Assembly (NCBI GenBank): GCA_018678395.1
Contig: JAHHMJ010000100.1
Coordinates: 1-8,758 of the forward strand
Direction of reading: 5' to 3'
DNA from: Gemmatimonadota bacterium
Lineage (GTDB): Bacteria; Gemmatimonadota; Gemmatimonadetes; Longimicrobiales; Gaopeijiaceae
DNA: 8,758 nucleotides
The notes under the pieces are model-generated. The model was not told where the DNA came from. It did no database searches and saw only the letters and a list, made by a program, of their open reading frames with translations. This document shows positions 1 through 7,196 of the stretch, one piece after another (within the stretch, counting starts at the first letter, position 1; every line of letters starts with the position of its first letter). A program made the position numbers and the translations under genes.

Positions 1-1
1 A

Positions 2-103
2 GAGATGACGTCGCGCATCGGCGCTCTCGCGGACGCTTTCGAGGTCAAGGGGCTGCTCGAAGAGGCCGCGAGATACCGAGCCTGCGTGGAGCCCCCCGGG
101 TGA
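2..103 (+). CDS. C-terminal fragment of an unidentified protein (gene runs off left edge)
   Basis: Thirty-three codons are open in frame 2 from the window edge to a TGA at 101-103. The end of the protein reads as an amphipathic helix rich in Ala, Leu and Glu (around ALADAFEVKGLLEEAARYR) followed by a short tail ending PPG. Third codon positions are mostly G or C, as in the confident genes here, and no other frame of this stretch gives a better protein. A helical C-terminus of this kind occurs in many families, for example four-helix phosphotransfer or regulatory domains, so I do not assign a function. The gene converges on the large lipoprotein gene, with 53 bases between the two stop codons. 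Confidence 0.6.
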   Translation, partial: EMTSRIGALADAFEVKGLLEEAARYRACVEPPG

Positions 104-109
104 GGGGGG
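92..109 (+). terminator. GC hairpin overlapping the stop of the left-edge gene
   Basis: A run of six C (92-97) can pair with six G (104-109) around a six-base loop that contains the TGA stop codon. No run of T follows, so it is not a classical intrinsic terminator, but its position at the end of the gene fits a transcription or mRNA 3'-end signal. The C run could instead pair with the nearer GGG at 98-100. Confidence 0.3.
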
Positions 110-134
110 GATGAGAAGCTCACTGCCGGTCGAA

Positions 135-151
135 GCGGCCCGCGCGGCCGC
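135..151. terminator. Perfect 6-bp inverted repeat between convergent genes
   Basis: GCGGCC (135-140), loop CGCGC, GGCCGC (146-151). It lies six bases beyond the stop codon of the minus-strand lipoprotein gene and after the plus-strand gene end, where a two-way terminator is expected. No T-tract is present on either side, so the function is inferred from position and symmetry only. Confidence 0.35.
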
Positions 152-156
152 CCGCG

Positions 157-2886
157 TCACTGCACGGTGCAGATGAACTCCCCCGGCGCGTATCGAATTG
201 CGAACCACCAGTCGAACGGAATGGGTCCCGGGTTCGCCGTACTCACGAGCTCGGCTGTTCCGGCCACGCTTCCTCGGAACTGGCTCGCGGGGGTCAGAGT
301 CTGAATGGTCGCGACACCCAGGGCGTCCAGCTCGGTCGCGTAGATGATGTCGGTCGGACTGGTGAGTCCGAAGTCACCCTGTACGGCCATGGGCCACGTT
401 CCGGGCGCGTTGGGCCAGTCGTTGGGGTCGGTCGTCGGCGGGAGCATGCGCACCGACCAGCCCTGCGACGGGCGGGTCAGAGTCAGGTTGATGAGGCGTG
501 CGCCCGGGCCGCTGGTGTCGGTCGTGAAGATCATCTGATCGCCGGACTGCGGTGCGAACGCCTGCCCGCCGAGGGTGAACCCGAACGCGCAGGTGCAACC
601 GATCGGTATCATGGCCTCGGCCTCGAGCCCGGGTTCTTCCACGCTGACGGCCTTGATGGTCGCGACTCCACCCGACGGGCGGGTGGTGGGCGCCCGGAAC
701 ACGCCATCCGTTGCGCCGATGGTGCCGACGTCGGTGCTCCACCGCACTTCCTGGTTGTCCAGCCCGAGCACCTGGGCAGAAAACGTCACCTGCTCCGACA
801 CGTCGATGCACGACGGTTGCGGCGAGATGACCACGGCTCCGAAGCGGATGGTCGCGTAATCGAATCGGGGTGGGCCGCCGATACGCGCTGCATATCGGGC
901 GGTGTGTTCGATGTGGAGCGAGTCCGGGTCGGCGAACGAGGCGTTCGCCGGCGGCGTGTAGACGAGAACGAATTCGTTGTTGGGACCGCCCACAGCTGCG
1001 AAGCCTGCGGTGCTCGTCTGCTCGGTGGTGACGGCCAGCGAGTCGGGGAACCGAGCGTTCTCGACGGCCACCAGGAAGACGGCTTGCTTCGTCGGGTCGA
1101 TGATGGTGTCGGAGGGGATGATGCGGATCTGGATGGAGTCGACGGCGGCGGGCGAGCTGCCGGCGTGGTCCTCGCCAGCGAAGGCCGTCGGATCCATACC
1201 TGGTGTGGCCACGTGGACTGAGGTTTCGCCGAGCCGGGCCGCGCGGTAGGTCGTGTGGGTAGCCTTCGAAATGGAAGGACGTCCGCCCGGCTGGTCGTCG
1301 CGCCAGGTGACCTCCGACCACTTCGGGTCGTTGATCGGGACGGGTCCGAACGCTTCCCTGGGATAGCTGCGAGCGTTGATTCTCCCGCGCAGCTGACTCT
1401 CGATGAACAGGCCGAGCCCGACATCGAGGGCATCGGTATTCGCACCGAGTGCCTGCGCGACCTCGTAAATGGGGCTGGCGTCGTACATGAGGTTCCGGAA
1501 GGGGTGAACCTCCGGGCGCCACACGCGATTCCAGGCGGTGAGTCGAGCGTCGAGGGTACCAGCCCGATCGTCATCTTCTCCGAAACGAGCGGGATTGAGC
1601 TCGACGTCGATGCGCTGCAACGAGTGCGGGAGCCGACTCCACGTCGCCAACTCCTGGTTCACCACGCTCCATGCGATCAGGCCGAGCACGAGACGGACCG
1701 TCGCTTGCTGATCACCGTTCGCCGCCACCGTGGCGGCCAACGCGGCACCCATTCGGTCGATGATCGCCTGGTTCACCAACGCCTGGAGCGTGGCTCGGAT
1801 CTGTGCCGCCGCACCCATGCAGTCGCTGAGCCGTTGGGTATCCTGTCCGATGCCAGAGACCGTGCAGGTAGTTGGATCGACGGTAGATCGCAGGGGGGTC
1901 GGCGTGGGTTGAGCTCCGCCCACACGTTGCTGGAGTCGCTCTCGCAGTCCGGTCGTGGCGAGGAGTGCCTCGATCGCATCGAGCGTGCCCGGTTGGCCTT
2001 CGGTACCGTTCGCGATCGCCCGCAGCGACGATGGATTGTCGGGGTGGTCGAGTACGAGCTGGACGACCGCGAGGGGGAGGAGCGGCTCGGGCACCTGGTC
2101 GAGCGGTACCGCGGCGAGGGCCTCCGGGGTCGTCTCGAGAACCGCCGTCTGTATCCGCAGGACTTCTGCGACGAGATCGACCACGGAGCCGAGTTCTCCC
2201 TCGGCCGCCGGCAGTGCCTCGATGGTGAAGGGGATGGGCGCGCACGCGAGGTCGCCGTCCGTCACCCGGATCCAGACGGGCCCGCCCTCGAGGCCCAGGG
2301 TCGGATGCAGGGGCGTGGTCATGCCGAGGCCGCCCGTCTCGAGGCTGTCGATGAGGGCGAGTGCACGGGTGGAGGCGTCCGCCGTCCGCACCTGCCCGAG
2401 AATTGGGCTGCCGAGTCCCGAGGTCCCCTCGACGCCGATGCGATCGCCTGGCATGCCGGAGGTCGCCGCCAGTGAAACGGTCTGGCACGCCGCCGTCGCC
2501 AGCCCGTCGCCGAAGTCGAGCGTGCACTGGACCGAGATCGACGCCTGAGCTCCGTTCGAACCGCTCACCGTGACGGTTGTGGAGGGCGAACCTTCGACGT
2601 AGCAATTGGTCGCGACCCCCGTCAGGCGAAGGGTGTAGCTGCCCGCACTCACGCCGTCGAACGTCGCGGTCCCGCTGGGAGGGACCGAGGCGGAACGCGA
2701 GCCGAGAGAGACCGTGTACCCGTCTGCGTCGAAATCGACACCGGTAGTGGTCACCTGGACGGTGACCGTCTGGCCCGTGTCGTCGGGGGGCGTCGGCGTT
2801 CCGCCGCCGTCCCCGCATGACATGGCCGCCGCGGTGAGCGCGATCGCAGCCGTGGGCACGAGCCATCGATTCGGTGAGCCGGACAT
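157..2886 (-). CDS. Large multidomain surface lipoprotein (909 aa) of unknown function
   Basis: Exported lipoprotein. A short basic N-terminus and a hydrophobic stretch (about 8-20) end in the lipobox-like A-M-S-C, with lipidated Cys24 followed by a Gly/Pro/Thr linker. Residues about 41-121 form a small beta domain with a Cys95/Cys121 pair, resembling PEGA or carboxypeptidase-regulatory-like folds. About 132-223 looks like an IPT/TIG-type Ig domain (PGDRIGVEG near its start, Cys134 and Cys215 near its ends). About 230-500 is mostly helical and unrecognised. Two Ig-like stretches follow (about 583-685 and 686-763; the second has the Big-type pattern of VTFSA, then RWSTDVGTI, then GVFRAP). The last 140 residues (Cys766-Cys906) are a beta-rich module that also seems present in the neighbouring protease. 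All ten cysteines apart from Cys24 are consistent with disulfides outside the cytoplasm. The start is fixed by AGGAGG five bases before the ATG. The gene is transcribed divergently from the lipoprotein-protease operon. No catalytic motif is visible; a structural or binding role is my inference. Confidence 0.93.
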   Translation of the reverse strand: MSGSPNRWLVPTAAIALTAAAMSCGDGGGTPTPPDDTGQTVTVQVTTTGVDFDADGYTVSLGSRSASVPPSGTATFDGVSAGSYTLRLTGVATNCYVEGSPSTTVTVSGSNGAQASISVQCTLDFGDGLATAACQTVSLAATSGMPGDRIGVEGTSGLGSPILGQVRTADASTRALALIDSLETGGLGMTTPLHPTLGLEGGPVWIRVTDGDLACAPIPFTIEALPAAEGELGSVVDLVAEVLRIQTAVLETTPEALAAVPLDQVPEPLLPLAVVQLVLDHPDNPSSLRAIANGTEGQPGTLDAIEALLATTGLRERLQQRVGGAQPTPTPLRSTVDPTTCTVSGIGQDTQRLSDCMGAAAQIRATLQALVNQAIIDRMGAALAATVAANGDQQATVRLVLGLIAWSVVNQELATWSRLPHSLQRIDVELNPARFGEDDDRAGTLDARLTAWNRVWRPEVHPFRNLMYDASPIYEVAQALGANTDALDVGLGLFIESQLRGRINARSYPREAFGPVPINDPKWSEVTWRDDQPGGRPSISKATHTTYRAARLGETSVHVATPGMDPTAFAGEDHAGSSPAAVDSIQIRIIPSDTIIDPTKQAVFLVAVENARFPDSLAVTTEQTSTAGFAAVGGPNNEFVLVYTPPANASFADPDSLHIEHTARYAARIGGPPRFDYATIRFGAVVISPQPSCIDVSEQVTFSAQVLGLDNQEVRWSTDVGTIGATDGVFRAPTTRPSGGVATIKAVSVEEPGLEAEAMIPIGCTCAFGFTLGGQAFAPQSGDQMIFTTDTSGPGARLINLTLTRPSQGWSVRMLPPTTDPNDWPNAPGTWPMAVQGDFGLTSPTDIIYATELDALGVATIQTLTPASQFRGSVAGTAELVSTANPGPIPFDWWFAIRYAPGEFICTVQ

Positions 2887-2891
2887 GGGGT

Positions 2892-2897
2892 CCTCCT
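2892..2897 (-). promoter_or_regulatory. Ribosome binding site of the 909-aa lipoprotein
   Basis: The minus strand reads AGGAGG, a full Shine-Dalgarno core, five bases before the ATG at 2886-2884. It confirms that start, which is also the one giving the signal peptide. Confidence 0.85.
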
Positions 2898-2906
2898 GGG
2901 GAGCGT

Positions 2907-2973
2907 GCGGTCCTCAACGGGTGAAACGCGGTCCGGCGTCGTGGACCGCCATTCTCGAGTCGTGGCGGGACCG
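2907..2973. promoter_or_regulatory. Four-copy CGGTCC/GGACCG element in the divergent promoter region
   Basis: CGGTCC occurs at 2908-2913 and 2929-2934, and its reverse complement GGACCG at 2943-2948 and 2968-2973. The inner pair extends to a perfect 7-bp inverted repeat, GCGGTCC (2928-2934), 8-base gap, GGACCGC (2943-2949). The two left copies are both preceded by G and are spaced 21 bases, two helical turns. Inner and outer pairs share nearly the same centre (2938.5 and 2940.5). The arrangement, between two divergent genes and upstream of both, fits an operator for a dimeric or tetrameric regulator, but the inner pair could simply be an RNA hairpin. No matching regulator gene is in the window. 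Confidence 0.4.
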
Positions 2974-3000
2974 AGCCCGCGAACGCGTTGTCTTGGGAAA

Positions 3001-3021
3001 CGGGCCTTGGTGAAAGGCCTG
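3001..3021 (+). repeat. Hairpin in the presumed leader of the lipoprotein-protease operon
   Basis: GGCCTT (3003-3008), five-base loop GGTGA, AAGGCC (3014-3019). The stem can be extended by a G-T pair (3002/3020) and a C-G pair (3001/3021). It ends 43 bases before the ATG at 3064, so it would be in the 5' leader or the promoter of the operon. No clear -35/-10 pair was found here; TTGTCT at 2988-2993 followed 17 bases later by TGAAAG is only a weak match. Confidence 0.35.
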
Positions 3022-3063
3022 CGCACGCACTCCACCCGACCTCACCGATTTCCGGATTCGCCC

Positions 3064-3762
3064 ATGGCCCGCTTCGTGCCGCTCCGCTTCGCGCCTTGTG
3101 TCCTCGTGTTCTCTCTCACGGCGTGCGGCGGCGCCGCCGATGCGGCTCCGGAGGGGCGCGCGTCCTCGTCCGATCCGATGTCGGCCGATGCCCCCGCCGC
3201 GGTCGACCGGACTCCCGCCGTCTCGACGGGTGCCGACGTTCTTGGCACCATCGAGGCCACGATCGACGGCGAGGCGCGAACCTGGTACGTCGTGACCGGC
3301 TCCGTCCGCGGCGAACCGTACGCGAGCGCCGTCTGGTACGAGACGCCCGAGGGCGAGCTCATCGCGTCGATCGGCGGATATGACACGGCGGACCTGCCCT
3401 TCGACACGTTCGAGACGGACCCGTCACGGGGCGTCTCCACGGGAGATTACGACGGCTCGGCCGTCACGATCGTGATCATGCCCGGGGCGGGTGCCGGCCC
3501 CTATCAGGCCGTGATCTCCGAAGAAGCTCCGGGCCTCACGTATGCGCCGGACGCCGGTGCCTCCGGGATCGACGGCGTCTTCTTCGGACGATCGGGGTCA
3601 CTCGAGGTCACGCGACTCGGGGTCGTGGGAGATCGGCTCGATGTCGAGGGTACCTTCGAAGGCACCGTGCGGATGTTCAGTGGTCAGGGTGCGATCGAGG
3701 TTGCGGAGGGGCGGTTCTCGGTCCGCGGCGTGCCCGCTCGTTCGGCCCTGGGAGGGGCGTGA
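3064..3762 (+). CDS. Small lipoprotein (232 aa), first gene of the protease operon
   Basis: Predicted lipoprotein: MARFVPLRF, a hydrophobic core, then the lipobox L18-T19-A20-C21 followed by Gly-Gly, and an Ala/Ser/Pro-rich linker to about residue 58. Residues about 59-222 form one beta-rich domain of alternating hydrophobic strands. Its last part (about 177-221: GSLEV, GDRLDVEGTFEGTV, IEVAEGRFSV) resembles the C-terminal half of modules in the downstream protease and the divergent lipoprotein. The only cysteines are Cys12 in the signal and Cys21. The frame is open back to a GTG at 2905, but the ATG at 3064 places the signal sequence at the N-terminus, so I chose it; no Shine-Dalgarno is visible before it. 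Its TGA shares one base with the ATG of the protease gene, so the two are probably translationally coupled. It could anchor, fold or inhibit the protease; no sequence feature decides between these. I do not recognise a named family. Confidence 0.85.
   Translation: MARFVPLRFAPCVLVFSLTACGGAADAAPEGRASSSDPMSADAPAAVDRTPAVSTGADVLGTIEATIDGEARTWYVVTGSVRGEPYASAVWYETPEGELIASIGGYDTADLPFDTFETDPSRGVSTGDYDGSAVTIVIMPGAGAGPYQAVISEEAPGLTYAPDAGASGIDGVFFGRSGSLEVTRLGVVGDRLDVEGTFEGTVRMFSGQGAIEVAEGRFSVRGVPARSALGGA
3751..3757 (+). promoter_or_regulatory. Ribosome binding site of the metzincin inside the end of the lipoprotein gene
   Basis: GGAGGGG lies within the last codons of the upstream gene, four bases before the ATG at 3762-3764, with stop and start sharing the A of TGATG. 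A GTG one codon earlier (3759) is an alternative start that would add only one residue; the ATG has the better spacing. Confidence 0.7.
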
Positions 3763-6700
3763 TGGAGCGGCGGCACGGGGTGACCTGGTCCGTCCTCGTC
3801 TTCGCAGGTTCGGTCTTCGCGTTCGTCGCGGCGACGCCGCACGTCTCGGTGGTCGGCGACGGGAACCCCACCATTCGGAGCCTGACCGCCGACCCCTCGT
3901 CTGCCGACGAGGGCGCAGCGATTCGCTTCGAGGCCGAGGTCGAGTCGCCGGACCCCGGTTCGCTGACCTTCGAATGGGATTTCGGCGACAACTCGACACC
4001 GGTGCGCGGCCTCGGGGCGGCCGCCGTACAACACCGGTTCCGTAACGGCACGCAGAGTGGGTCCAGCTATACCGTCACCCTGACGGTGACCGACACGGCA
4101 GGTGCGTCCGATCAGGCGACTACTACCGTCTCCGTCGCGAACGTGGCCCCGCGCATCGTCGGCATGCAGCGAGACGGTGCCGGACTGCTCGGGGCGCCCA
4201 TGCCGTTCCTGGGACAGGCCGTTGATCCCGGAGTCGACGACGCTCTGACCTTCACCTGGGACTTCGGAGACGGTGGGACGGGCACCGGGCCCCAGGTACA
4301 GCACCAGTACTCCGCTCCGGGGCGCTACACGGTGACGCTGGATGTCGACGACGGCGACGGGGGCACCGACCAGCGCACGATGAGCGTCATGGTCGGCGAG
4401 GGCGGAGAGATGTCGGTGAGCGGAGGGGTCGGAATCCCGACGCAGGATCTCACGACGTCGATTCTGTCGGCTGTCCCGATCGACAACGGTCTCTGCGAGT
4501 TGAGGCTTCAGCTCAACGTCGAGGACGCGGGCATCGGCTTTCAGGTCATCCTGCCGCGGGGGCTGGCCCCGGGTACGTATCGGGTCGGTCCCACCACGCA
4601 GGACGCGGGCCTGTGGGACGACGAGTTCGCCTCGCCGGGGATGTTCACGGCCACGGCCGGAGTCGATCGGGCCTACGACCCGCCGGAGCGTGCGCTCTTC
4701 GGCTTCTGGTCTGCCCAGGGGACCTTCACGGTCGAGCACTTCGACGGAGACCGCCTGGAAGCGTCATTCGCCGTCGAGCTGCAGGAGCGGACCGTGCGCT
4801 CGGCCACACCACCCCCCTACTGGATCGACGTCGAGGGCTGGGTGGCTCAGGGGGTCGGTCGCGACGTTCTGAGCGGGATCCCGGGATCGGGGCCGGGAGG
4901 CTTCTACCTCTGCGAGGTCGGGACGTCACCGATGGCGGTCGTTTCGCATGAGCCGGCCGACTACCAGCCGAACGTCGACCTCGACGAGCCTGTCATCAAA
5001 GTCCGGTTCGACGTTCCCATCGACGAAACGACGTTGAACGCGGGTACGTTTCGGCTTGGGTACCGGCTGCCCGATCAGGGCGTGAGCGGTGCGCAGTTCG
5101 CCTTGGTGGATGGCGGGTGGTCGGCCGAGGCGGACGGGAGCCATCGCTTCGTGCCGTCGGGCCCGCTCCTCGACGGGGTCCAGTATCAGGCCGTGATCCG
5201 CGGAGGAATGCAGGGCGTCCGCGGGGCGCGGGGTGAGATGCTGCCTGGGAACACGTCGTGGAACTTCACGACGCTGGTGGAACCGATCGTCCGGGTCGCC
5301 GTCTTCCAGGTCGCGCGCAACGCCCCGCTGGTTCCGGGAAAGACGACGGCGGCTCGCGTGTACGTCGACTGGCAGGAGAAGCCGAACGTGCACCAGGCGT
5401 GGCAGGCGCGAGCCTTCCCCGCGCGGATCGAGGTGAAGGCGAACGGGTCGGCTGCCTGGCCGGCTCGAGACGAGTTCCCGAATCGTCCCGATCAAATGAG
5501 CGTGGAAGACAGCGCACAGGCCCGAAACAGCGTGAACTTCTTCGGTTGGACCCCCGCGTCGGTCAGTGGCACATCGACCTTCACAGCCACTGTCGAGCCC
5601 ACCATGCAGCAAGTCTCGGTGCCACGACGGTTCCAAAGCGCACCGGTGCAGATCGAGCATCACCCCGGACTTCCCCCTCTGGAGTACGACGCGCGGAGGC
5701 TGCGCATACGTTCGTGGGCGAACGCGATCCCCCCGGCGCTCGATCAGCTGACCGCGAGAGTCATGCGTGATGGGGCCGAGTTCACGGTACAGAACTTCCC
5801 GGTCCCGTCGGTGAGCGGGACGCTTGGTGATCTCACCATCGCCGAGCCGGCGACGATGTTCGAGTGGAGTCCGGGCAATCTCCAGGTCTTTCGGGGCTGG
5901 GGGACGGCGATCAAGCAGGACGAGTACTTCGCCAAGCAGGCGTACGATATGCTCGCGCCCACGACCTCTGCCGACATGCTCGTGCTGTTCATGCCGGGCG
6001 AGGTCCAGCCCTTGTTGGGGGGGTATGCCTATACCAGCTTCCCGGGCGTGCGCACGATCTCGATCTTCATCGCGCCTTCGGTGGGCCCGCAGAGTTTGCA
6101 GAAGAACGCCGCCGTGGTGGCGCACGAGTTCGGTCACGTGCTCGGTCTTCAGCACTTCAGTCGGTGCGCGGACGATTTCAACGCCTGCTTGAGCGCCGGG
6201 AAGGCGGGCTCCGACGACGTTGAGGGCTTTCGTCTCGCCCAGGACGGGACCGGTGGCTGGAACAAGTCGAAACTCGAGGGCAACGCCGAAGCGCCCACGA
6301 CCAAGACGGTGATCTCGCTGATGCACCCCTCCGCCTTCGGGCTCCCGGGGCTCTTCATCACCAACGAGCAGTATGCCGAAGTGCTTCGGGGTGTCGGAGC
6401 GGGAGGCGGAGGCGAGCCTCAGCCGGATCTGAATGTGTCGAGAGGGGACGTTGGCCCGGGGATCCACTGGGCAGCCGCGTGGGAGTCCAGGGCCTCGCCA
6501 TCGGGCCCTCGCGGGGCGGGTCCTTCGAGCGGGTGGCCCGGTTCGCTCGAGCGTCGTCTGAACACTACCGTGCAAGAGCCGGCCGGCGTTCTGCTCAGCG
6601 GCGTCGTCCTGTACGAAACCGGCACAGTCGCCGTTGAGCCGCCGCGCCAGTTGGAGCGCGCCTGGACGCGTCCGATTCCTGCGGGCGATTACACGCTCGA

Positions 6701-7196
6701 GGTCCGGGACGGTGCGGGCGCTGTCCTCCACTCCAGCAGCTTCGGGCTCTCGCCGGCGACGGCCGAACACCGGATGGACCTGGATGGTCAGGAGGTGGAG
6801 AGTCCTCCCTCGGTCGGTGGTTGGTTCTGGGTCGCAGCCCCCTACTTGGCGTCCGCACGTGAATTCGTCATTCGGCGTGGGCCCGACGTCCTTGCCCGAC
6901 TTCTTCACACCCCGAATGCGCCCACCGTCGAACTCACGGACGTGAGCTCACGGGGCGACGGTACCGTTCGCGCGCGGTGGTCCGGCGACGACGCGGATGG
7001 CGGTCCTCTGGCCTTCATGCTGATGTACAGTGCGGACGGCGCCACGAACTGGACGGTGGTCGCTCCCTGGACCGAGGCCCTGGAGCGCGTCGTCGACCCG
7101 AGTGGGTGGGAAGTCGGTCCCGCTCCCACGCTCCGGATCATCGTGTCGGATGGGTTCAGGCAGAGCGAGGCCACCGTTCCCTTGCCCGCGGGATAG
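3762..7196 (+). CDS. Secreted multidomain metzincin zinc metalloprotease with PKD domains (1144 aa)
   Basis: Predicted secreted zinc endopeptidase. Residues 1-24 are a signal peptide with a type I-like end (AFVAA) and no lipobox. Two PKD domains follow, about 36-127 and 129-212, each with the WDFGD motif (72-76, 166-170) and a YTVTL strand. About 220-387 is a beta module bounded by Cys245 and Cys384. About 388-505 is a Big_5/SbsA-type Ig domain ending in WNFTT. About 508-640 carries a beta domain (IVRVAVFQVARNAPLVPGK) that I associate with the region before the catalytic domain in bacterial secreted proteases. The catalytic domain is about 735-878: H788-E-F-G-H792-V-L-G795-L-Q-H798 is the metzincin HExxHxxGxxH signature (three zinc-binding His, Glu789 as general base), and SLMHP with Met854 is the Met-turn. 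Cys802 and Cys809 are close enough to pair. After a Gly/Pro-rich linker come a beta domain (about 941-1010) and an Fn3-like domain (about 1052-1140). No free cysteine suggests a cysteine switch and no sorting tail is visible. PKD and Ig domains suggest binding to polymers or surfaces; the substrate is unknown. Confidence 0.95.
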   Translation: MERRHGVTWSVLVFAGSVFAFVAATPHVSVVGDGNPTIRSLTADPSSADEGAAIRFEAEVESPDPGSLTFEWDFGDNSTPVRGLGAAAVQHRFRNGTQSGSSYTVTLTVTDTAGASDQATTTVSVANVAPRIVGMQRDGAGLLGAPMPFLGQAVDPGVDDALTFTWDFGDGGTGTGPQVQHQYSAPGRYTVTLDVDDGDGGTDQRTMSVMVGEGGEMSVSGGVGIPTQDLTTSILSAVPIDNGLCELRLQLNVEDAGIGFQVILPRGLAPGTYRVGPTTQDAGLWDDEFASPGMFTATAGVDRAYDPPERALFGFWSAQGTFTVEHFDGDRLEASFAVELQERTVRSATPPPYWIDVEGWVAQGVGRDVLSGIPGSGPGGFYLCEVGTSPMAVVSHEPADYQPNVDLDEPVIKVRFDVPIDETTLNAGTFRLGYRLPDQGVSGAQFALVDGGWSAEADGSHRFVPSGPLLDGVQYQAVIRGGMQGVRGARGEMLPGNTSWNFTTLVEPIVRVAVFQVARNAPLVPGKTTAARVYVDWQEKPNVHQAWQARAFPARIEVKANGSAAWPARDEFPNRPDQMSVEDSAQARNSVNFFGWTPASVSGTSTFTATVEPTMQQVSVPRRFQSAPVQIEHHPGLPPLEYDARRLRIRSWANAIPPALDQLTARVMRDGAEFTVQNFPVPSVSGTLGDLTIAEPATMFEWSPGNLQVFRGWGTAIKQDEYFAKQAYDMLAPTTSADMLVLFMPGEVQPLLGGYAYTSFPGVRTISIFIAPSVGPQSLQKNAAVVAHEFGHVLGLQHFSRCADDFNACLSAGKAGSDDVEGFRLAQDGTGGWNKSKLEGNAEAPTTKTVISLMHPSAFGLPGLFITNEQYAEVLRGVGAGGGGEPQPDLNVSRGDVGPGIHWAAAWESRASPSGPRGAGPSSGWPGSLERRLNTTVQEPAGVLLSGVVLYETGTVAVEPPRQLERAWTRPIPAGDYTLEVRDGAGAVLHSSSFGLSPATAEHRMDLDGQEVESPPSVGGWFWVAAPYLASAREFVIRRGPDVLARLLHTPNAPTVELTDVSSRGDGTVRARWSGDDADGGPLAFMLMYSADGATNWTVVAPWTEALERVVDPSGWEVGPAPTLRIIVSDGFRQSEATVPLPAG

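Noticed and set aside
1255..2475. 406-codon plus-strand open frame inside the 909-aa lipoprotein gene
   Set aside because: It lies antisense to a gene with a clear signal peptide, ribosome binding site and domains. Its product is Arg/Gly/Asp-rich with no motif, as expected for a shadow frame in GC-rich DNA.
2905..3063. 53-codon N-terminal extension of the small lipoprotein from a GTG at 2905
   Set aside because: The extension is Arg/Ser-rich and would bury the lipoprotein signal sequence inside the protein. It also runs over the intergenic repeat elements.
3684..4739. 351-codon minus-strand open frame opposite the start of the metzincin
   Set aside because: Shadow frame: Arg/Gly-rich composition and no export signal or motif, and the opposite strand contains clear PKD domains.
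4926..6908. 660-codon minus-strand open frame opposite the metzincin
   Set aside because: It is a long shadow frame, Arg/His/Pro-rich, with no domains, while the opposite strand encodes the zinc motif, Met-turn, PKD and Ig domains in one continuous frame.
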